NCBI GenBank assembly: GCA_964519895.1
Contig: CAZFLE010000019.1
Span: 1-64,000 of the forward strand
Source: CAYFPX01 sp964519895
Lineage (GTDB): Bacteria; Myxococcota_A; UBA796; CAJQPC01
DNA: 64,000 nucleotides
Reading direction: 5' to 3'
Positions 57,206 through 64,000 of this stretch are shown here, one piece after another; within the stretch, counting starts at the first letter, position 1; every line of letters starts with the position of its first letter. Both the position numbers and the translations under genes were made by a program. Below the pieces are notes generated by a model. That model was not told the origin of the DNA, ran no database searches, and saw only the letters and a list, made by a program, of their open reading frames with translations.

Positions 57206-58707
57206 TGCCGCCTCCCGCGCCACGTCGCAAGGCCTGCCGTGACCCACCAGACAGCCAGCCCGCCATCGGTGAGTCCCCCACCCTCCATGGCCAGACCCCA
57301 CCGCACACCCGGCGCCGGCCTGCGCAGGTCCATCGCCACCTGGGCGCGGGCGCCCCCCAGCAGGCCCCACGGGTCGGTGGCGAAGGCAAAAGCCCGCGGG
57401 TCCGAGCCTGCCTGGTACAGCGCCAGCTCAACCTCGTTGATCAGCTGGACCCGTCCGGCCCAGCCCACGGGCCCCAGCACCAGGCGCCAGCGGCCAGCCT
57501 GGAAGCCCACGGCCAAGGCACCGCCTGCGCCGACGAGCTCGTCGCCCCCGTAGAGCGCCAGGTCGTCCTCGCCGGCGAGCCGCGGCTCGGGCCAGCGGGC
57601 GCCCAGCATCAACGCGCTGGCCGCGACCAGGCCCCGGGTGCGCCACTGCCGACTCGCCCCCACCTCGACCCGCACCGCGCCCAGTGTGGCGCGGGGCTGG
57701 GGCAGGTCCAGCAGTCGGGTCTCCAGCCCCAGGCTCCCGCCCATCAGAGTCAGCTCGAACCCCCAGCCGGCTGCCCGTCGCGGGGGCAGGACCGCCTGGC
57801 TCGCTTCGTGAGAGGCCTTGCGCCCAGTCCGCCCGGCCAGCGGATCGGGCTCCCAGACGTCGCGCACGAGCACCTGGTCGAGCCGTGCCCCGGCGAGCTC
57901 GGGCTGCTGAGGCAGTCCGGTCAGCTCCAGGGCTCGGAGCACATAGGTCTGGGCCTCGCCCACCGTGACCGCGCCGTCCCGCTCGCCGTCCAGCTCGCCG
58001 TCGGCCCAGCCCCGGAGCGCCCCCACGGCAAAGTAGGTGAAGGCCCCGTGGGAGACCGGATCCAGCGCACCGGCCACCTGCCCCTCAGACGCTGCGGACC
58101 AGCTCAGCGCCCCGGCCGGGGGCGGGAGCGCGTGATCCGGCACCAGCAGGCGTCCGCCTTCGACCAGGGCCGCGCCGTCCCGTCCGGCGCCGGTGTGGCA
58201 GGTGTCGAGCCACATCACCACGTCGCCCCCACCCGCCGCACCCCGGGCCGCCAGGTCCTGGACCGACACCCCCCGCGCCGCGATGGACTCCGGATCCGGC
58301 CGGACGTCGTCGCCCAGCACGACCCGCTCGGACGTCGCCGGGTCCACCAGCCCGTGGCCGGCGAAGTAGATCCACACCGTGCCGCTGGGCGGCGTCTGGG
58401 CTGCCGCCGCGGACACCGCCGCCAGGATCTGCTCCCGGCCCGCGCCATCCCCCAGCCACTGCACCCGGTCCGCCGCGATGCCTCGCGTGTAGATCAGCCA
58501 GTCTCGCACGATCGCCGCGTCTCGCCGCGCATAGGGCACGTCGTTCACGAAGGCGTAGTCCTCGATGCCGATGATCACCGCCGTGTCCAGACTCGCGGTC
58601 GCGCCGGTGCGCACCGGGCGATCCAGCGACGGCAGGCCGGCAGCCAGACCGGGCCCGCCCACAAGGAGTCCCCCGAGCAGGGCCAGAGCGCGCAGCATCC
58701 GCGCCAT
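57202..58707 (-). CDS. Secreted caspase-like (peptidase C14) protein with C-terminal barrel-like domain
   Basis: 501 residues from the ATG at 58707, with a signal peptide (A-L-A-L-L-G-G-L-L-V-G-G-P-G-L-A-A). The caspase-like domain has the His of I-Y-F-A-G-H-G at ~118 and the Cys of W-L-D-T-C-H-T-G at ~170, plus the preceding A-V-I-I-G-I-E-D-Y motif, so the catalytic dyad is present. From ~310 the protein changes to Gly/Val/Ala-alternating beta strands (G-L-V-A-A-S-A-L-M-L-G-A-R, V-L-G-P-V-G-W-A-G-R-V) and ends in W-W-V-T-A-G-L-A-T-W, like an outer-membrane barrel. A periplasmic or envelope protease is suggested. Operon partners are the DUF1501 protein before it and FG-GAP after it. Confidence 0.85.
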   Translation of the reverse strand: MARMLRALALLGGLLVGGPGLAAGLPSLDRPVRTGATASLDTAVIIGIEDYAFVNDVPYARRDAAIVRDWLIYTRGIAADRVQWLGDGAGREQILAAVSAAAAQTPPSGTVWIYFAGHGLVDPATSERVVLGDDVRPDPESIAARGVSVQDLAARGAAGGGDVVMWLDTCHTGAGRDGAALVEGGRLLVPDHALPPPAGALSWSAASEGQVAGALDPVSHGAFTYFAVGALRGWADGELDGERDGAVTVGEAQTYVLRALELTGLPQQPELAGARLDQVLVRDVWEPDPLAGRTGRKASHEASQAVLPPRRAAGWGFELTLMGGSLGLETRLLDLPQPRATLGAVRVEVGASRQWRTRGLVAASALMLGARWPEPRLAGEDDLALYGGDELVGAGGALAVGFQAGRWRLVLGPVGWAGRVQLINEVELALYQAGSDPRAFAFATDPWGLLGGARAQVAMDLRRPAPGVRWGLAMEGGGLTDGGLAVWWVTAGLATWRGRRQ

Positions 58708-58730
58708 CGGAACAGGCCCCCTGACCGGGT

Positions 58731-59993
58731 CTAGTCGAGCACCGCGGTCAGCGGCTTGATCCCGCTCGTGAACGGGGCCGGATCGATGTCTGCGGCGGCC
58801 AGCAGGGTCGCCCCCACCACGTCGGACGACAACAGCGTGCCCTCGTCGACCGTGTCCCCAGACGCCAGGTCGATGGGCAGGCCGTAGTAGTTCAGGTCGT
58901 AGCCGCCGACGACCCGGTCTCCGGCGAACCCGGGCCCGGTGATCATCACGCTGGTGTAGGGCCAGTGGTCCTTGCCGTCCTGGGCGTTGAGCGCGGGCGT
59001 GCGGCCCATCTCGCTGAGCACCACCACCACGGTCTCGTCGGCCAGGGTCGGCTGGGTGGTGCCCGCGGTGGTCTGGAGCATGTTCGTCAGGTTGTTGAGC
59101 TCGGTGAACAGCTGCTGGAAGTTGTAGGACTGGTAGATGTCGTTGGACGCGTGGGTGTCCCAGCCGTAGTAGCTGAACTGCAAGGTCGCGACCCGGCTGA
59201 TGTCCAAGGCGAGCAGATCCACAGCCAGCCTGGCCTGGCCGCTGAACGACGTGGCGCCGCTCCAGTCCACCACCCGCTGCAGGTCCTTGAGCTCCAGCGA
59301 GCGGTCGACCGCCAGTTGGTAGCTGGCCCGCAGGGCTGCGAGCTCTGGGCTGCGGGCGTTGTCGGCTGCGGCTGCGGTGCGGCCCTGGAGGTACCGGTCC
59401 ATGACGTCCTCGGCCCGCCAGTCCGGCGCGTCGACCGGCAGGTCGGACCAGCTGATGATGTCGCCGGACAACAGCGCCTCGAGCTGGCCGCTGGTGCCCG
59501 TGCGGGTCACGCTGGTGCCGTAGTCCCCCGGGAAGCTCGGGCCCCCGACGACGATCTGCGGCAGGGTGTAGCGATCGGTCCTCTGCCCGCCCAGGATCGC
59601 GCCCCAGTCCGAGCGGTCCTGGGCCGTGGAGCCGGTCATCGAGATGCGCAGGCAGTTCTCGTGGGCCACGCTCGAGACCAACACGCCGTTGAGGAAGGTG
59701 GTCCGTGCGTGGTGGTTCTGGAGGTACTCGCTGACCGCCGGTCGCCCGGCGTGCTCGACGAAGTCCAGGTTGCCCGCCGACGCCCGCCAGGAGTCCCGCT
59801 CCATGTCGACGGAGGGGTTGTCGAATTCGGTGGCGAAGATGCGGGTCGGGTCCCAGCCGCCGTAGTTCATCACGAAGATGAACTTGAGGTCGTTGCCCTC
59901 GGGCGCTGCCGCCAGGGCTTGGCGGATGGGCAGGGTGCCCGCCGCCAGAGCGCCGCCGGTGGACAGGAGCATGCCGCGTCGTGTGAGTGCCAC
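58731..59993 (-). CDS. DUF1501 protein with a Tat signal
   Basis: 420 residues. The N-terminus is a twin-arginine signal (T-R-R-G-M-L-L-S-T-G-G-A-L-A-A-G) with cleavage expected near A-L-A-A-A. The body follows the DUF1501 pattern (F-I-F-V-M-N-Y-G-G-W-D-P, F-L-N-G-V-L, W-D-T-H-A-S-N, V-V-V-L-S-E-M-G-R-T-P, D-H-W-P), related to the alkaline-phosphatase/sulfatase fold. DUF1501 genes commonly accompany DUF1549/DUF1553 proteins in Planctomycetes and Myxococcota. The reaction is unknown. It is nine bases after the DUF1549 gene. Confidence 0.9.
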   Translation of the reverse strand: MALTRRGMLLSTGGALAAGTLPIRQALAAAPEGNDLKFIFVMNYGGWDPTRIFATEFDNPSVDMERDSWRASAGNLDFVEHAGRPAVSEYLQNHHARTTFLNGVLVSSVAHENCLRISMTGSTAQDRSDWGAILGGQRTDRYTLPQIVVGGPSFPGDYGTSVTRTGTSGQLEALLSGDIISWSDLPVDAPDWRAEDVMDRYLQGRTAAAADNARSPELAALRASYQLAVDRSLELKDLQRVVDWSGATSFSGQARLAVDLLALDISRVATLQFSYYGWDTHASNDIYQSYNFQQLFTELNNLTNMLQTTAGTTQPTLADETVVVVLSEMGRTPALNAQDGKDHWPYTSVMITGPGFAGDRVVGGYDLNYYGLPIDLASGDTVDEGTLLSSDVVGATLLAAADIDPAPFTSGIKPLTAVLD

Positions 59994-60002
59994 GGGGTCG
60001 CC

Positions 60003-61607
60003 TCAGTAGAGCAGGAAGTCGGGGTCGCGCATCAGCACGCTGAGCAGGCCCGACCAGGCCTCCTCGGTGCTGCCGGTGAGCTCGAACAGGTCGGTCCACA
60101 GGGCCAGGTTGGCGTCGACCTGGGGGCCGTCCGGGGCCACGGTCACACCGAACAGGCGTCGGTGCAGCAGGATGATCTGGTCGACCATCGGCTCGCGCCG
60201 GCTCGACGCGGTCTCGGAGAAGTCGATCTCGGTGAACAGGCGGGGGGTGCTGTCCGGGTCCTGGTCGGCGTCGACCACCCAGCTGGCCGCGGCCTGGGCG
60301 TAGCGCTCCAGGACCAGGGCCATGGTGGCCGTGGGCTCGGTGGCGGCCTTGGTCGCGTAGACCCCGTCCACGCCACCGGCCAGGGTGCGCACCCCGTAGG
60401 TGTCGCTCTCCAGCAGGTCGTAGTAGTCGTTGAGGAAGCGGAAGCCGGTCAGGTCCTCGATGACGGAGCCCAGCTGATCGGCGCTGAGCATCCGGGCGGT
60501 GGGGGCGCCGGCTGCGTCGAGTCCCGTGCGGTACGCGTCGCCGGTCATCAGCTCGCGGAACAGGGTCCGCAGCACCAGCCCGTCGTCCAGGAAGGCCTGG
60601 CGGGCCTGCTCGACGGCGTCGAAGTCGTGGAGCTCAGCGGGGCGGTCGCTCAGGATCTCGAAGACCTGGTTGGCGACACAGGTGGTGAAGCGCACGTCGG
60701 ACGCGATCTGTCGGCCCAGGTCGTCCAGGGTCTCGCCGGGCTGCCCGTAGTAGCCAGGCGCCACGCCGGTGTACTCCCGCCACTCCTGCTCGCGCTCGGG
60801 GTGGTAGTTCGTGATCTCGATCCGACTGTCGTAGTAGTAGTAATTGAACCCGTAGAAGTAGCTGGCGAGCGGGTCCAGGGCGCTGTGACAGGCCACGCAG
60901 CCGGGGTTGGTCTGGAGCGCCTCGTCGAGCGCCCCCTGGTCCAGCAGGTTCACGTTGCGGTCGAACTCGATGGGCTTGGACAGGAAGTCCTGGCACAGCA
61001 AGAGCCGGCTGACCGCGTTGGCCCGGCCCCGGTTCGCGTTGGAGCTGTTGGTCTGGTAGCGCCACCACATGCCGTTGGTGGCCAGGACGCCGGCCGCCGG
61101 CCGCCCGTCGGTGTAGCGGGCGGGGCCCCAGCCCGTGCTGTCGTCGATCCGCTCCAGCCCGAAGGCATGGACCAGGTCGTCGTTGGCCAGGGTCCAGTCT
61201 GCGGTGACCAGGTCGGTGTAGGGCAGGTCCTGGGTCGCGATGTGGCTCAGGATGCGCAGAGGCTCGTCGCCCACCGCCCGGGCGAAGCCGACCTCGTCGG
61301 AGAGCCCGTAGTCCGCCGCGGACACGTAGTAGTAGTCCTGGCGGGTCAGGTAGATCTCCGAGAACATCGTGCGCACCCGCTCGCCGAAGCTGCGGTCCTG
61401 GAGGAAGGCGTCGACGTAGCTCTCGTACAGCCCGGGGTCGGCCTCGACCGTGTCCAGCTCGTCGAGGGTCGGCCGCACGCCGCGCAGGTCCAGGCTGGCC
61501 CGGGTGAGCAGCACCGCTGGGTCCAGGTCCGGCGCCGTCGCAGGCTCGATCAGCTCGACCGGGGTGTCGACCGCGGGGTCGCACGCCAGGAGCAGGGCCC
61601 AGATCAC
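60003..61607 (-). CDS. DUF1549/DUF1553-type lipoprotein with heme-like CxxCH motif
   Basis: 534 residues from a GTG that overlaps the previous stop (GTGA). A lipobox (W-A-L-L-L-A-C-D) is followed by L-T-R-A-S-L-D-L-R-G-V-R-P-T-L-D-E-L, the DUF1549 signature. C-V-A-C-H-S-A-L-D-P-L near residue 265 looks like a c-type heme site. The C-terminus has an L-L-H-R-R-L-F-G segment and ends P-D-F-L-L-Y. Such proteins occur with DUF1501 partners, suggesting an envelope redox or degradation pair of unknown chemistry. Confidence 0.88.
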   Translation of the reverse strand: MIWALLLACDPAVDTPVELIEPATAPDLDPAVLLTRASLDLRGVRPTLDELDTVEADPGLYESYVDAFLQDRSFGERVRTMFSEIYLTRQDYYYVSAADYGLSDEVGFARAVGDEPLRILSHIATQDLPYTDLVTADWTLANDDLVHAFGLERIDDSTGWGPARYTDGRPAAGVLATNGMWWRYQTNSSNANRGRANAVSRLLLCQDFLSKPIEFDRNVNLLDQGALDEALQTNPGCVACHSALDPLASYFYGFNYYYYDSRIEITNYHPEREQEWREYTGVAPGYYGQPGETLDDLGRQIASDVRFTTCVANQVFEILSDRPAELHDFDAVEQARQAFLDDGLVLRTLFRELMTGDAYRTGLDAAGAPTARMLSADQLGSVIEDLTGFRFLNDYYDLLESDTYGVRTLAGGVDGVYATKAATEPTATMALVLERYAQAAASWVVDADQDPDSTPRLFTEIDFSETASSRREPMVDQIILLHRRLFGVTVAPDGPQVDANLALWTDLFELTGSTEEAWSGLLSVLMRDPDFLLY

Positions 61608-62548
61608 CAGGGCCTCTTGGTCCAGGAGGTCAGCACGCTCAGGTCCGGGCACACCGTGCCCCGGGCTGCGCCGTCGACCCAGGCCTCGCCGCAGCCGTCA
61701 CAGGCGGCGGGAAACACCTCGCCCCCCAGGTAGGGCGCGCCGTCGAACAAGACGTCGACCCAGGTGCCGTTGTCCTGGCGGACCGAGATGGTGCCGCTGG
61801 GCTCGATCTCGCAGTCGTTGCCGCGGGATTCCTGGGCCATCAGCACGCCGTCGAACCACACCGCGGTGCTCTCGCCGTCGTAGCCGGAGAGCCCCCCCGA
61901 GAGGTTCAGGTAGGTGCCCGTGTCCTCGTTGTAGCCCCCGGAGACGATCAGGTTCGCGCTGAGCCCGGCCGCGATCCAGGTGCCTTCGAAGCCTTCGCCC
62001 AGCCAGCGGATCGAGCCGTCGATCTGGTTGTAGTAGTAGCGGTTGGGGCCGACCTGGTAGTCGTTGGCGTAGAAGTAGCCGGCCAGGTCCAGGCCAGCGC
62101 CGTCGGGGTGCTCGATGCCGAGCTCTCCGGACAGCCAGCCATAGGTCCAGTAGGTGTACTGCCCCGACTCCACGGGCTCGGTGTACTGGTAGCCGTAGGC
62201 GTAGCCGTCGTAGCTGCCGCCGTCCTCGGTCTGGCAGCCGCCGTACCAGTAGTCGTAGCCGTAGAGCTCCAGGTAGTCCTCGTAGTGGTACGGGCAGTAG
62301 TAGTCCTCCCAGGCCATGGCCTCCTGGTAGGCGTCGATCCACAGGTTCGGATCGACCAACAGGACCTGGTCCGCCGCGTCCTCCAGGGCCAGCACCACCT
62401 GGTCCAGGTCCACCTCGACCGCCACGCCGTCGTCTTCGTAGACGTAGGCGCCTTGGGTCTCTGTGTCTTCTTGCACCGTGGGATCGGGCGCGATCTCGCT
62501 GACATCGTTCTCGACCGCACAGGCGGCGATCAGCACCAAAGAGAGCAT
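61604..62548 (-). CDS. Tyr-rich lipoprotein, function unknown
   Basis: 314 residues with a lipobox (L-S-L-V-L-I-A-A-C). The first third is acidic. Residues ~75-170 are strikingly Tyr/Trp/Gly-rich (E-D-Y-Y-C-P-Y-H-Y-E-D-Y, G-Y-D-Y-W-Y-G-G-C, Y-A-Y-G-Y-Q-Y), and four Cys fall in C-E-I-E-P, A-A-C-D-G-C-G and V-C-P. No family is recognised. It leads the DUF1549-DUF1501-caspase-FG-GAP operon and is coupled to DUF1549. It starts 32 bases from the divergent beta-helix gene. Confidence 0.75.
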   Translation of the reverse strand: MLSLVLIAACAVENDVSEIAPDPTVQEDTETQGAYVYEDDGVAVEVDLDQVVLALEDAADQVLLVDPNLWIDAYQEAMAWEDYYCPYHYEDYLELYGYDYWYGGCQTEDGGSYDGYAYGYQYTEPVESGQYTYWTYGWLSGELGIEHPDGAGLDLAGYFYANDYQVGPNRYYYNQIDGSIRWLGEGFEGTWIAAGLSANLIVSGGYNEDTGTYLNLSGGLSGYDGESTAVWFDGVLMAQESRGNDCEIEPSGTISVRQDNGTWVDVLFDGAPYLGGEVFPAACDGCGEAWVDGAARGTVCPDLSVLTSWTKRPW

Positions 62549-62580
62549 CTTGCGTTCCCGGGAAGGCTGAGCAGAGTATC

Positions 62581-64000
62581 ATGCGCATCCGCCTGTGGAG
62601 CGCCCCTATGTGGATCCTGGCCCTCATTTCACCCGCCCTGGGCGCCACCCTCACGGTGGCGTCGGACGGCACCGGGCAATTCGACACGGTCAAGGCCGCG
62701 ATCGACGCAGCGAGCGACGGCGACGAGATCTCGGTCGGGCCCGGGACCTACACCCAATTCCTGGACCTGCGCTTCCTCGATCTCCAGGTCACCAGCACCG
62801 ACGGCGCCGAGACCACGATCCTCGACGGCGGCGGCGCCACCGAGCGCCTCATCCAGACCCGGGGCAACGACACGCTGTCCGGCTTCACCGTGCGCAACGG
62901 AAGCCTGGGCGGCATCCACAGCGTGGCCCCCAGCCTGACGCTCCGGGACATGGTCTTCGAGGACCTCGGGCACAGCGGCCTGACCGGCGGCAGCCTGTCC
63001 CTGGACGGGGGTTCGGTCAACCTCAACGACTGCACCTTCACCGGCGGCGAAGCCAACCTCGGCGGCCACATCGGCGCGGTCGACGCCGACGTGACCTGCA
63101 CGGACTGCACCTTCGAGGGCGGACAGGCCCGCTACGGGGGCGCCCTCTACATCTGGGGGGGCCGCCTGTTCATGAACGGCGGTCTCGTCCACGGCAATGG
63201 CGTGGACTACTACGTCGACACCGATGTGTACGGAGGCGCGGTCTACGTCGACGGCGCCGCGTCCATGACGGCCACCGACACCGTGTTCACCGAGAACCTG
63301 GCGTACGCCGGCGGCGGCCTGCACGTGGGGGACTACGCCCGGGTGGACCTGACCGGCGTGACCTTCGACGACAACGAGGCCGTCTACGGGTCGGCCATCA
63401 AGACAGCGGTGGGCTCGGAGCTGGCGCTCGAGAGCGCCACCCTGGCCGACAATGGCCACACGGACTGGTCGAGCATCATCAGCTACGGCGGCGCCATCTG
63501 GCTGGGGACCAGCTCGATCCTGTCGATCGAGGACTCGTCACTCACGCGGAACTTCGCGTACTACGGTGGCGCCGTCTACGCCGAGTACACGGGGCCGGTG
63601 CAGCTGGCCGGGGCCACCTTCGAGCAGAACATCTCCTACTACGGCGGCGCCATGTACAACCTGTACGTCGCCGAGCTCACGGTGTCCGAGTCGCTGTTCG
63701 ACACGAACACCGGCTATTACGGCGGCGGCGCCCTCTACAACTACGTGTCCAGCCTGATCACGCTCAGCGACAGCACCTGGGTGGACAACCAGGCCCTCTA
63801 CAACGTGGGGGGGGCCATCTACCAGTACTACCCGAGCGGGTTCACCAGCACCGGCAACACCTGGTCTGGCAACGTGTCCGGCTACGCCGGCGGGGCCCTG
63901 TACCTGTACTACCAGCACGGGCCGCTGCACGTCGAGGGCGACACCTACGCGCAGAACGAGTGCACCTACGGCGCCGGAGGCGCGATCTGGGCCTACTACC
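62581..64000 (+). CDS. Right-handed beta-helix repeat surface protein (3' end beyond window)
   Basis: About 473 residues are visible and the frame is still open at the right edge. A signal peptide (I-L-A-L-I-S-P-A-L-G-A) leads into D-G-T-G-Q-F-D-T-V-K-A-A-I-D-A-A, the polysaccharide-lyase/pectin-lyase-like start. Then come many repeats around 'G-G-A-(I/V/L)-Y' and 'T-F-x-x-N', as in polymorphic outer-membrane and parallel beta-helix proteins (Y-Y-G-G-A-V-Y, Y-Y-G-G-A-M-Y, Y-A-G-G-A-L-Y). Several coils carry Tyr-Tyr pairs, echoing the Tyr-rich lipoprotein across the divergent promoter. An adhesin or polysaccharide-binding surface protein is likely. Confidence 0.85.
   Translation, partial: MRIRLWSAPMWILALISPALGATLTVASDGTGQFDTVKAAIDAASDGDEISVGPGTYTQFLDLRFLDLQVTSTDGAETTILDGGGATERLIQTRGNDTLSGFTVRNGSLGGIHSVAPSLTLRDMVFEDLGHSGLTGGSLSLDGGSVNLNDCTFTGGEANLGGHIGAVDADVTCTDCTFEGGQARYGGALYIWGGRLFMNGGLVHGNGVDYYVDTDVYGGAVYVDGAASMTATDTVFTENLAYAGGGLHVGDYARVDLTGVTFDDNEAVYGSAIKTAVGSELALESATLADNGHTDWSSIISYGGAIWLGTSSILSIEDSSLTRNFAYYGGAVYAEYTGPVQLAGATFEQNISYYGGAMYNLYVAELTVSESLFDTNTGYYGGGALYNYVSSLITLSDSTWVDNQALYNVGGAIYQYYPSGFTSTGNTWSGNVSGYAGGALYLYYQHGPLHVEGDTYAQNECTYGAGGAIWAYY

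Overview
High-GC bacterial chromosome segment whose character points to Myxococcota or a neighbouring phylum of the former Deltaproteobacteria. The evidence is many small secreted lipoproteins (lipobox Cys followed by Asp/Thr/Pro-rich linkers), two FG-GAP proteins with MopE-type Asp-rich 'putative metal-binding' repeats, a CotH-kinase surface protein, a DUF1501/DUF1549 pair, a secreted caspase-like protein and a Gram-negative flagellar system with P- and L-ring genes. The phylum call is an inference from gene content. No tRNA, rRNA, CRISPR array, integrase or intact transposase was seen.

Layout. (1) 1-4.7 kb: two related FAD oxidoreductases behind a GcvT-like protein (translationally coupled, minus strand), then a solitary beta-class DNA methyltransferase on the plus strand. 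(2) 4.9-15.5 kb: housekeeping and surface genes on the minus strand: CotH/glycine-rich protein, PEP carboxylase, TonB receptor with a coupled lipoprotein, HhH-GPD DNA glycosylase, serine hydrolase. (3) 15.5-34.7 kb: main flagellar block, all minus strand. In transcription order it reads flgI, flgJ-M23, flgM, flgN, flgK, flgL, two flagellins, fliD, fliS, a small gene in the fliT position, a PilZ-like gene, an outer-membrane protein, a TPR protein, flgB, flgC, fliE, fliF, fliG, fliH, fliI. (4) 34.8-40.2 kb: non-flagellar island with two plus-strand lipoproteins, a small outer-membrane protein, purC and a MYG1-family gene. A 650-bp non-coding stretch follows. (5) 40.8-46.6 kb: second flagellar block, minus strand: flhA, fliA, flgF, flgG, flgA, flgH. 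(6) 46.9-64 kb: HDOD-GGDEF diguanylate cyclase, sulfatase-like lipoprotein, MATE exporter with a possible leader peptide, FG-GAP protein, YkgJ-type protein, a five-gene operon (lipoprotein, DUF1549, DUF1501, caspase, FG-GAP), and the start of a right-handed beta-helix protein.

Regulation. Eight sites in front of flagellar transcription units share a -10 box close to TCCGAT, and in seven of them the -35-like box lies exactly 11 bases upstream. They look like sigma-28 (FliA) promoters, and both fliA and its anti-sigma flgM are in the window. Clear intrinsic terminators follow both flagellin genes and fliE.

Most unusual feature: a family of ~164-173 bp structured, inverted-repeat-bounded elements. 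Two near-identical copies sit between fliG/fliH and fliH/fliI, a third lies near 54.4 kb, a diverged full copy is in front of flhA, and an internally deleted remnant is near 51.7 kb. Their arms show paired base changes. The terminus of four of the five supplies the stop codon of the adjacent minus-strand gene. Missing from the window and presumably elsewhere: motAB, fliM/N/P/Q/R, flhB/F/G, fliK, flgD/E.
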